A DNA stretch of 37,500 bases from Sphaeroforma sirkka (lineage: Eukaryota > Opisthokonta > Ichthyosporea > Ichthyophonida), in contig LUCW03002201.1 in assembly GCA_001586965.3 (NCBI GenBank), positions 52,501 to 90,000 of the forward strand, in the 5' to 3' direction. Positions within the stretch are counted from its first letter, which is position 1; each line of letters opens with the position of its first letter. The notes under the pieces were generated by a model, which was given only the letters and a program-made list of their open reading frames with translations, was not told where the DNA came from and did not search any database. This document shows positions 13,601-23,382 of this stretch, piece after piece. Both the position numbers and the translations under genes were made by a program.

Positions 13601-16133
13601 AAGTCCCTTTGATATATGTTTGCTGATTGCCATTTAGTATTAATCACAAATCTGTATTAATTCGATATCAGGGCATCGCGAGGACTCAATACGTTCCAAT
13701 TCCGGCCTCACTGTGGAGAAGCAGGCGATGTCGGTATGTTAGCGCAAGTGTACTACGCTGGTCGAGAATCGATCTCCTATGCAACGCATCTGCACTTTTT
13801 TTTCTTTTTTCTGCGCGGGTCTTTTATTATCGAACGAAACACCAGTTATTCCGAGAATAACAGTGGCATCATCATAAGTTAGTAGTGGTCAAGTTTGGGC
13901 ACGATCAGTCATCGCGAACATGTACAAGTACAGTAATGCGGACGATTGTGGCTGACCCTGATTGCCCTTCAGATGATATACCTTGTTGGAGTGGCATCAT
14001 CATAAGTTAGTAGTGGTCAAGTTTGGGCACGATCAGTCATCGCGAACATGTACAAGTACAGTATTGCGGACGATTGTGGCTGACCCTGATTGCCCTTCAG
14101 ATGATATACCTTGTTGGAGTGAATCATTCAAACACATTACATACCTTCTAAGCTTGCATTCCCGATATTGTTGCCAGATCATATTGCCTCTGCATTCTTG
14201 ACTTCGGAGGGTATCAACCACGGGCTCACGCTAAGAAAGATTCCCGTACTAGAGTACTTGTTCTTCTTAACCCAGGTATTTGTTTTGATTGTGCTAAAAT
14301 GAATCAGTGGATGCGCATATAAATCTGTGTAAAACATCCACGCAAGCTGGTGAAAGATGTCAGCTGAGCTCAGTGTGAACTCGAGTGACACTGCATGCAG
14401 TAGTGAGTGCGTCTTAGTGTAGACAATCTATTGGCATTGCGCAAATGTGCATACATGTGTAGTATATAACGTTCAAAATTAGGCTCGATATATGATGAAG
14501 ATTGGGCATTGTATCGTACTTGCATGTGTATACAACGAGTTGTTTGCTATTTGACTTCATCACTAGCGCTTTAGTTCGTCTGTTTGGTATTGGCGTCTGC
14601 GATGCAAAATGATCGTCATCTGCAGTCCATTATACAAACTTAACTTACCTCATCTGATTGCGTATGCAAATTGCTCTTAATGCCATATTGTAGGTTCCGA
14701 TCGCCATGTCGCCGTTAAGTAACAACAGTCTATTCTTGGAGGTCAATCGACACCCATTCCCCAAATACTTTGCCTGTGGGCAAAATATCTCTCTTTCAAC
14801 AGACGATCCCCTATTCTTCCATTTTACGCGGGTATGTTCATGCGTACAAATTGAAGCGTAATATTTGTAGCATAGTGCCACATTTATGTGTCGATGTTTT
14901 TGAATGATTACTGGGCTCATGGTTTTGTTTAGTGTTTGATCATTTGGTCAACCAATATAATTGGTATTATGTGCAGTGGAGTCAGCAGCTTGAAATTCCT
15001 TACAAGTTCCATTCGTGCATTAATTGCGTGTTAAATCGTTGTCGTAGTACTCTAAATACCCCATCTTAAAAACACTCGATAAATTTATTTAGGGATAGCT
15101 GTACCGTATTGACTTCTGTTCTTCAATTTTATTTTAATTTACTCGTACAAACTTTTGCGGATGCGATTATAAACCGAACGAAACAATTATTGATCGAACA
15201 TGTAGGCTGGTACATAACGAGTAGTTTAGGTAGTATGAGTGGTGTATTGATTTGTTTTCCTATCTTATATCTAAATATTTACCTCAAACATATAGGAGCC
15301 GTTGATTGAGGAGTATTCAGTCACTGCACAGCTGTGGAAGCTTTCAGCATGCGACTTGTGTGAGTTGGCACGAAACAGTGTCCTTGCTTCTGGCTTTTCG
15401 AAAGAGAAAAAGCTCAAATGGTATGTCCGTAGAAAAACAGAATTAGCGCTTTGTTATATATATATATATATATAATCAGTATTATTTAGTGTATATTGTA
15501 TATACTCGAATATTAATACTTGGTGCACGCACTGACAGGCTTACCCACTGGTACTATGCAGCAATATCCATATATTTTATTTTGATATACTCTCCTAATC
15601 AATGTGAGTTGCAGGAGCGAATTGAGATTCAAAATACATTATAACCCTAAAACCGTATACTTTTTTCTACTGTTTAGGTTGGGCCCCGATGGCCTTAAAC
15701 CAGGAGTGGATGGCAATGATATTCAGCATACTAATGTGGTATGTAGTAGTGCTCGACTTTTATTTTTTTGTTTATTTTCGAATATCGCTGTATAGATTCC
15801 TGTAATCCATTTACATACAGCCACTATTCATCTCTCTGTTTATGGTTTAAAAGGACACTATTTTGCGCCGATTTTTTTTCTGTAGCTTTTTTGTCACATG
15901 TGCTAACTTCACAAGTATTCCCACTCCTTTCTCGCTACTGTGCCTTCCCCAATTAGATATGAGCTACTGAGTAGTGTCACCGTTGGTAAAATAGGAATTC
16001 ATTTTCTATACTTTTTTTCCTCCCAATCCAGCCGGATATCCGCGTGGCATATCGGGTAGAGACCTTGATGAGAGAGCTGTCGCATGTGCTTAGGGGTCAA
16101 CGCGATCTAGTGCACATTCCTAATTTCGCTTAA
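6430..16133 (+). CDS. AMPD: AMP deaminase, 18 exons
   Basis: Converts AMP to IMP plus ammonia (purine nucleotide cycle, cytosol). Inferred exons: 6430-6621, 8003-8161, 8675-8757, 9303-9511, 9768-9846, 10073-10182, 10652-10803, 10942-11109, 11538-11614, 12200-12327, 12539-12635, 13094-13267, 13672-13733, 14178-14275, 14694-14831, 15296-15420, 15678-15738, 16032-16133. All have GT-AG ends and matching phase, total 737 residues (family about 700-850). Family signatures: [16 protein letters not shown], then [13 protein letters not shown] (zinc His pair, about residue 288-290), [21 protein letters not shown] (about 556) and [14 protein letters not shown] (catalytic/zinc Asp, about 634). The N-terminal exon is the least certain: it is unconserved and chosen because its donor is in phase. 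Exon 3 could instead start at 8663, adding four residues in frame. Poly(A) candidates AATAAA at 16177-16182 and 16191-16196. The enzyme is usually ATP/GTP-regulated. Confidence 0.94.
7208..7735. repeat. Compound (AT)n/(TG)n microsatellites in AMP deaminase intron 1
   Basis: Several AT tracts, the longest about 90 bp near 7595-7671, mixed with TATC, GTGT and TATG blocks. All lie within intron 1 (6622-8002), the longest intron of this gene. Open frames across it are simple-repeat artefacts. Confidence 0.93.
11713..11737 (+). repeat. Poly(T) tract in an AMP deaminase intron
   Basis: Uninterrupted run of about 25 T in the intron after the exon ending at 11614. Too far from the next acceptor (12200) to be its polypyrimidine tract. 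Confidence 0.85.
11981..12147 (+). repeat. Three-copy tandem repeat, about 56-bp unit, in an AMP deaminase intron
   Basis: Copies begin at TGCCGTCAT near 11981, 12037 and 12093, each followed by GTGTGCGTGTTTATGTCTATT-like sequence and CCCCTTCG. A few mismatches per copy. It ends about 50 bp before the exon at 12200. Confidence 0.85.
13863..14118 (+). repeat. 128-bp perfect-looking tandem duplication in an AMP deaminase intron
   Basis: Copy 1 13863-13990 and copy 2 13991-14118, period 128, with one visible mismatch (gtaatgcgg/gtattgcgg). It lies in the intron between the HCGEAG exon and the next exon (14178) and does not touch coding sequence. The high identity suggests a recent event. Confidence 0.93.
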
Positions 16134-17309
16134 ATCACGTGAAAAGTTATCGCTAGCGTCATCGGTAGTACGATAAAATAAAAAACTAAAAATAAATTAA
16201 AAATCAACCAAGTGTGCCAGAAAGTCCAGATGTGGATTACTTTCTAGCTCGCTTAACACTCGTAATCATCCAAGGAGGTTTTGGTGATATTTTTAGAATA
16301 AATTCATTGTTAGGTAGGTCACTTCATCGCAGATAATATCCAAAACAAGATTGCCTCTAGAAAATTTCTATATTGTCGGACAATCGTCGTGAGAGCATTT
16401 ATATTAATTATACCACTCTGATTGTCTGAACTGGGATCATAAAGCAAAGCAAACACGTACTGAATTGGCGTGGTATCCTAAAAGGGTCCATATGAGATTG
16501 AAAATGAGGTTTTCAAGTGTGATTTAGTACACTTTGCCAATATCCACGTAATTTTCTGTTGCACAATAGGTTGTCAATCAATGTTGAATTTTACTCCATA
16601 TGCGCGATTTTAAAATCGTTTAATGATAGGAAACACTCTCTCTGATCACATCCTGGGTATACATAGTGCAAAAGCGATCGAATGAGCAGAACCGAGTTGC
16701 AAGGCAATTCGTTCTGGTCCCTTTGTGACAAAAGTTTAGTCTGCGGGGCTGTACTTTCTATTAAATTACAATCGATTGCAGAAAGAACGCTCACGAGTGT
16801 AGAGTAAAGGACCTTCCGTTGAGGACAAATGAAATGTATAGAGATACTTTCAAGTGCCGGCGTTTCTCTTAGAAATCAAAGCCCTACACTAAATTAACGC
16901 CTGAGAAGTATCAAGTCCCGCTACGCCAAACCTTGGTGATACCAAATACCTTGTAATCACATGAAACACGGGTGAAACAGCATAGTGTGCCGGCGGCACC
17001 TTTTATTTCAAGATCTTACCGTATTATGTCACCACACTACACTAATACTAAAACTACCTTAGTTCCATTGGCTTGGACCCTGTAGAACCCGCTTCTTGAA
17101 TTGAAACCAGATGGAGAATACTCCGGATATTGAAATTGGGGCAGTCCACAGCGAAGTCACTTTCCACCCTCCCCGCACCGTTCTGTAAGTTTTTCTCCGC
17201 ATCGTATAATTTCTACCCAAACGTTAGCTAGAGGGAGGAGGAAAACACGATTGGGGTGAAATGGGTGTGTCAGGCTTTATTTGTACGCAATTCTTCCCAT
17301 ATAAACGAG

Positions 17310-17777
17310 TTATTTGAAGGCGCCCCGGCTGGCAGTTATCCGTTGAAAAAGCACCTGCCAAGCGATTTCAGGACGCTCGAAATCTCCATCATCCGCGTAC
17401 TGCTCATTTTGTGTTGATTCACTAATATCACTGATATGCAACAAGTACCCATGTGAAGTTACCTTTGTGCTCGATAGTTCAAAACAATCCCTTGTGGTCC
17501 GCAAAACAATCCCTTGTGGTCCGCAAAACAATCCCTTGTGGTCCGCAAAACAATCCCTTGTGGTCCGCAAAACCGGTCTAATTACTGAGACCCCTACCTC
17601 GACATTCCTTGTCACTATATTTCGAAACACGTGCATTATATCATGACTTTTGTTCAACGTGGTGGATATGTAGGCATTTTTTTCGCTGATTTTACAAATG
17701 ATTTTGTTTGCTACATTTATATGCCAGGTGAGAACCCTTTCACAAGCTTGGTTTACACAATCAGAACCACAACCCAA
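17310..17777 (-). CDS. Doubtful 155-codon open frame containing a minisatellite
   Basis: Starts with ATG on the - strand and stays open for 155 codons, long for this AT-rich DNA. No domain, signal peptide or membrane segment is recognised. The middle is formed by four 22-bp repeats, so each successive unit is read in a different frame (DCFADHK, GLFCGPQG, IVLRTTRD). The sequence outside the repeat has no compositional mark of a gene. It could be a chance frame or one exon of an unknown gene. Confidence 0.15.
   Translation of the reverse strand: MGCGSDCVNQACERVLTWHINVANKIICKISEKNAYISTTLNKSHDIMHVFRNIVTRNVEVGVSVIRPVLRTTRDCFADHKGLFCGPQGIVLRTTRDCFELSSTKVTSHGYLLHISDISESTQNEQYADDGDFERPEIAWQVLFQRITASRGAFK
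17480..17567. repeat. 22-bp minisatellite, four identical units
   Basis: Unit 'caaaacaatcccttgtggtc' plus 'cg', repeated four times head to tail without spacers, followed by a partial fifth (caaaacc). No mismatch seen between copies, so it is recent or homogenised. Confidence 0.95.
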
Positions 17778-18471
17778 GTAGTAGACAAGTACTGAACATC
17801 AAAGACTTGCGCGGTCAATTTGATCAAGTGAACAACAGTACTGATATGTGATTGAACTTGTCGCCTGAATATCCCAACCTTCTTCCAAAGGCTCTCGTGG
17901 CGTCATGCTCAAGCTCACAAATATTTCAAACTCGAAAAAGGCTCTTCTTTATATAGATCACACCAATGGTCATCACTTTATCTGTTGGAATGTGAACTTT
18001 TGGTCGCGGGTTTGCCGTTCCATTTACACAGTTTGTTTGATGTTGAATAAGATCGGATCAAATGCTTATTATTGTGGGCTGCACTGTCGCCCATATTAAA
18101 GGTAAGTTCTGAGCTTAAGAACAATAGTACCACGATTGCTGTCTATCACAAAACGAGCTTTTTGATTAGCAATGTGCTGATAAATTTCATTCAATAAATT
18201 ATTTTCCATTGTTTACAATGCTCTGATCGAGAAAAATGCCAACATAGTGATCAACGATGCAGCGAAATCTAGAAGTTTTGAATTAATACCAGTAGGTCAC
18301 GTGGCTGCGCTAGAAAAACATCAAGAACATGACTACACTACAGTTTAGTCATCGTCGAAGATCTTAAAACCTGTAGGAACACTATTTTAATTAGCGGGTG
18401 TTAGTGCCAGCTAGAATTAATCAAATCATGTGGAACGAGGCTTGAAAGCAAATGTGCATCAATGGTTTCAT

Positions 18472-19066
18472 TGTAAACTTCGATGGAAATTACTAGGTTT
18501 CAAACCATATTAAACTAAAAAACAATTTAGTCAGTTAGGATTTAGCAGTGGTAGCTTGTGTAAGAATGATCGGGCCTCTTGTTAAGAGCCTAAATATCCT
18601 CGATCACACAGGGCGTACCTCTAGCTGTTCTTTATTGAATAATTTTTACTAGAAGTACTAGGTGTTCATGACCACATGCCTAATTTGTAGATAGACATAA
18701 TAACGTAAGTCACGTTAATACATTAGCTGATATAAATAAAGTTCCATCTGAAGAAAAGTTAAAAAAAAAGAAAAAAAAGACTTATTGGATTTTGGAGATT
18801 GGCGGGAGGACCAAAATCTATAAGTAGTAGTTCGAAGATTATAAAATTTAGTTTATAATATCCTACATCTACTAATGTCTCAAATAGGTCCAAGTAGATG
18901 AGTCATACCAAATACTCAGGCTATTGGAGCCATCAAAGTGAATTTAGAACACTTTGGAAATATTGGAAAAAGAGCTTGTATTAAATTATTTAAAATACAA
19001 ATAAAACCAATGTATTATCTCAATTGATCTTGATATTTTAGACTGACCGGAGGCCGTATTTCTACA
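18472..19066 (-). repeat. 3' LTR of the Ty3/gypsy element
   Basis: 595 bp, bounded on the + strand by TGTAAAC and TTCTACA (TG...CA), and nearly identical to 25492-26079. Contains an A-rich run near 18761-18779. Confidence 0.94.
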
Positions 19067-19164
19067 TAGCCCCCAGTAGCTTTTAGAACTACGAACGTAC
19101 TTTAAGATACGATCTAGTTGGTAAAGCGAAATTATCGAGTAAGTATGTGCCTATATGTACGAGT

Positions 19165-20592
19165 TCAAGACTCATGTTGTACTCTATGTCGTTTAGTATT
19201 TGGTCCAGTAACCATTTCCGATGTAGGCGCCTTACGTTTATTATTTGGTAAGGTAATAACCAAAGGCTGTTCTTCATTAGTAGGTAAGTTTGAACAATTT
19301 TCTGCACTGTTGTTAAGCAGATCAGAAAGTTTAGTCACGCAGGAAGTAGGTGGCAAATAGGGAATTTCATATCCGTCAGGGTTTGTAGTTACCTGAGGAA
19401 ACCCTTTTTGTTTATCTCGTGTGTTCTTATGTAAACGCTTATTCCATTTCTTATTAAAGATACGAAGAAAGTCGCGAGATTCACGAAATGCATTGGAGGT
19501 TAGCCAAGCTACTGTCCCATCCATGAAACGGGTCTTGTAGTAAGTGTAACCGTCTTCGGATGTTTTGTCAATTATATCTTTGACTTGTGACTCCATAACT
19601 GGTACATCAGAATCAAATGAGCGAGCGAATGAGAGTTCGGAGGTAGGGATACGGTGAGTGCCTAGATTGGTTGCGCTAGTACCATCAATGTTTTTCACTT
19701 CGTAAGTATCACTCTTCTCATCATGGTAGGAAATAACAAAAGGTCCTATCGTCTTAGAAGAGAGTTCGGTAACGTTGGCGTTTTGATTTATAATGTTAAC
19801 GTAATCGCCGACTTTGAACTGAACAATGTTCTTAGTGTTATTCCATCGGTCATACGCTTTAAGTAGGACGCAATTCTTGTGCTCGAGTAAACAGGGGTAA
19901 ACAACGTTCTGCATATGCTCGATCTTTTGTAGCCACGGGGTAACGTGTTTCTCGGGCGCAGTTTTATCAAACGTTGCTTGTAATTCACTATAGCGGCCAA
20001 AGAAATAGTGAAACGGGAGTGTTCCAGTTTGAGGATTCATGCAGTTATTCATTTGAGTCTGAACCCATTTCAAATGATAAGGCCACATATCCTCAACGTC
20101 GTCTAGGGCGGTACGCAAGAGTTTCTTAAGTTCTCTATGACGTGTCTCATTTGCATCCTGCGTTTGAGGTTTGTAAGGAACACCACGCCTATGGGTCATG
20201 CCTGATACGAGTATAAGTGCCTCCATTACGTCGGTACAAAACTCACTACCGTTATCAGAACATAGTACTAGGGGGAAACCGAAGTCATTAAAGACGTGAT
20301 AGCATAATTCTGCCACTGTTTGTGGACGTTTGTTCGGTATTGCATAAAGCAAGTTATAGCCCGAAGCCACACATAAGAAATGACAGATATATACATCGCC
20401 AGTATGCTTGGATCGCGGGAGTTTAACCAAATCGACTATGACTCGGCGCATCGGTTGGTCTTCTGTCACACTTTTTAGGGGTGCCCAACCGTATCGCTTG
20501 ATCTGGTTCTTTTTACAATCTATACAGCGTCGGTATACTTCACGTATGGTTTCTTTCAGCGCCGGGTGATCAAGCCCTGCACGAATAGCCAT
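19165..20592 (-). mobile_element. Integrase region of the Ty3/gypsy element
   Basis: Starts with a zinc-binding-type stretch (REVYRRCIDCKKNQ), followed by the catalytic core with DLVKLPRSKHTGDVYI and FPLVLCSDNGSEF (the D-D pattern of DDE integrases) and then TQDANETRHRELKKLL around the expected Glu. A C-terminal region with a chromatin/DNA-binding-like beta segment (FKVGDYVNIINQ, IGPFVISYHD) follows. The family role is insertion of the cDNA into the host genome. Part of a fossil or recently active copy; not described further. Confidence 0.88.
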
Positions 20593-20661
20593 TTTATAAG
20601 TATGCTCATATGCTCGATGCGTTAAATTATGTATAATTTTAACTCTACTTTCGAGCTCCTC

Positions 20662-22720
20662 TCAGCCAGTCAGATTCTGCGTAACGCTGGCTGGATGAAC
20701 CATAGTCCTATTGGAAAGGGCAACCTCAGTATCAGGAGGGGTAGACTCCTGAGATACATAATTGACAACATTAGATTGTTGAAGTATCTTCTTCAGTTGT
20801 TTCGCAACTCCTGGCTGTTCTTTAAGCAGCGCTTTAAGTAGTTGAGTGCGAGCTTCAGGTCCTCTTAGAGTTTTGAGTATTTGATCCATGTCCTTAGCTA
20901 GTTCCATGTTTTTACGATCTAATGCCGTTTCAATCGGCATTACCTCGACTGCAGTCTTGTTGGGTGCATGTGTTGTACGAGTCTTGAGCTTTTGTTCAAA
21001 CTCTTTAGACTCCTCTAGTTTAGCTAAGAATTCGGTTGAGGGTTTCCACTTAGTGGTACCTGCAGGACCGATGCGACAAACAATGGTGTGTTTCCAAGGT
21101 GTCTTCTTAATAGAATAGGATCCCTGATACAAAAACGTGTCGGTTTCACGGTCGACATAAATAGGTTCGTCTTGAATCATATTAATTAAATCACGTATCC
21201 ATGGGTCGGAGTTACGTAAGGGACAACACAGCGTAATGGTAGATTTAGTAATATTAACATAATTTAACAACTGTGCGATAAGTTGACAAGGTGGGTTAGC
21301 CCACGCATTATGCTTTGATAAGTCAAGCTGAAATGCATCACCTTTAGGATGAGTCAACGACCTATATTCAGAAACCTGTTTGTTATGTTCTGCGGCGAAC
21401 ATATCAACAGTAAATGGACCCCATCGTGATTGAGCGAGGTTAAACCATTTCTTATTTAGCATCCAATCGGTTGCTAATAACTCCCTGACTGTTTTCTGGT
21501 AGTCGGGCACAAGTCGAGAGAGCATGTCAGGAAGATGGTTATGTATTCCTGGTATGTGTGTTATATTAAAAGCGAACTTGGCAATGTCATGCCAGCGGCT
21601 CACCAACTGTGAATCAGGGTTCATATCTTTTAAGTATGTTAAAGACTTTTGATCACAGGCGACAGTAAAGTAACTTCCATAAAGGTAGTCTTTAAACTGT
21701 CTTAGTGCAGCAACTATAGCAAGGAGCTCTTGTTTAACGGTAGGGTAATTCCGTTGACTCTTATTATAACTCTTGCTAAAGAATTGTATGTAGCGCGGTT
21801 TACCATTTATCGTTTGGTAAAGCACTCCACCTACCGCTCGATCTGAAGCGTCGGTTGCTACTTGGAATGGGACACCATCCACAGGGTACTGCATGATGGG
21901 TGCGTCCATTACTATACTTTTGACTAGTTTAAATGCATCATCACATTCTTTAGTCCAAAGCTTTCCCAAAGGTCCTTTGTGCAGCCGTAGGTGACTGAAA
22001 GGCTTTAAGTAATGAGAAAGATGCGGTACCGAATCCGAGAAGAAGTTAACAAACCCACACACAGAGTTCACATCTCTTCCAGTAATTGGTGTTGATAAAT
22101 CCAACAGAAACTGTTTGTTGCCAGGATCAATTTCTACCCCTGCTGCAGATACTTTGTAGCCAAGTAAGTGTATAGTATCTTTAGCAAAAGAACACTTGTC
22201 TTCGTTAATCTTAAGTTTAGCATGATTAAGTCGCTTTAAGACTTCTTTAACGAGTTTAGCATGTTCATGTGCTGTCTTTGTAAAAATAACTATATCATCT
22301 AAATAGACTGATACGTTATACGACAGGTCCGCAAATAGTTCCATCATAACTTGTTGGAAGAAAGAAGGTAACATGTGTAAGCCTTCAGGTGCACCTTTAA
22401 ACTGGTACTTCTTACCTTGCCAAGTAAAGGAAAAGTATTTCCTATGAGACTCATATATATGTAGTTGATGGAATGCAGCTTTTAAGTCTATCTTGGAAAA
22501 GATAGTCGCACCCTCCATTTTGCGTAGTATCTCGCTTATCTTAGGTAAGGGAAAACTATGTTGCGGAATTAGTTTGTTGATTGGCGACAGATCTAGTACT
22601 ACTCTTGTTTTACTAAACGTTCCATCAGATTTATATTGATCGACCGCTAAGAGAGCTAAGTTAACTGGGGTTGCATCATATTTGATTTCAATTAGACCCT
22701 GTTTTAACCAATTTTCGATT
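20662..22720 (-). mobile_element. RT, RNase H and methyltransferase-like segment of the Ty3/gypsy element
   Basis: The RT core shows SKIDLKAAFHQL, FKGAPEGLHMLPSFFQ and the active-site SVYLDDIVIFTK. RNase H shows FQVATDASDRAVGGVL, VKQELLAIVAAL and FTVACDQKSLTYL. Downstream, about 21,450-21,150 on the + scale, a segment with RWGPFTVDMFAAEHN, DAFQLDLSKHNAWANPPCQL and DPWIRDLIN resembles the Dam-type N6-adenine methyltransferase-like domain usually seen in DIRS elements (NPP motif). It is followed by a lysine-rich tail before integrase. The methyltransferase label is from motif resemblance only. Confidence 0.85.
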
Positions 22721-23373
22721 TAGGTTTTGACAACGTCTTTGTGTCTCCAACTCACGTAGTTAGGTGAAGGACACTTTAACTTAGAGAAGTCGACGTTTGT
22801 TAAGTCAAGTCTAACGTACCCATTAGAGAACTTAAACATACACCAGTCAGTTATTGCAATCTTCCTGTTTTGTATAATTAAGTCCATAATTATATCGGTG
22901 CAGTGCGGAATCATATCCTTTGCTTCACCTTCCGGAGGTTTAGGTATCTTTAACATATTATCATCTGACTGATCTTTATTCGGGTCTAGCCCATTAGGCA
23001 GACCAGTGAGTGTTATACCTAAACTGAGAAGATCAGTCATACCTATAATTAAATCGTATTTCTGAGACATGTCAGTAACGATTAGGTGAGTCTTCACTTC
23101 TCTTCTATCTGACAACATTATGTGTGCATAGTCAATGGCTTGTTCGCAAGTAGTAACTTTGCCATTTCCCAAGATTAAATCAGTTGTTTCGTTATGGACA
23201 GCCATATCAGTAGCGTAGGTTACTCGGCGTGAGATAGCAGAGACATCAGCCCCTGGATCAAATAGTGCCATAACTTTTTCTCCATTTACGAAACCTGTTT
23301 GAAAGATACGTTCATCTCCTTTGGTATGGATTTTATTGAACATTTTCTCATAATCTTGCTCTAGTGCACACAT
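22720..23373 (-). mobile_element. Aspartic protease region of the Ty3/gypsy element
   Basis: Contains VMALFDPGADVSAIS, a retropepsin-like flap-and-active-site region with Asp-Pro-Gly where Asp-Thr/Ser-Gly is common, followed by LILGNGKV and YDLIIGMTDLLSLG, matching the second hydrophobic-hydrophobic-Gly motif of retropepsins. The expected role is processing of the gag-pol polyprotein. Confidence 0.75.
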
Positions 23374-23382
23374 ATGGTACTG

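Larger units (their letters stand above)
16134..18467. other. Intergenic stretch between AMP deaminase and the retroelement
   Basis: Contains the AMP deaminase poly(A) candidates and a 22-bp minisatellite at 17480-17567. No recognisable gene. A 155-codon frame at 17310-17777 (-) is listed separately as doubtful. Confidence 0.55.

Noticed and set aside
17480-17567. Possible CRISPR-like direct repeats
   Set aside because: Units are head to tail without spacers, and the genome is eukaryotic; a plain minisatellite explains it.
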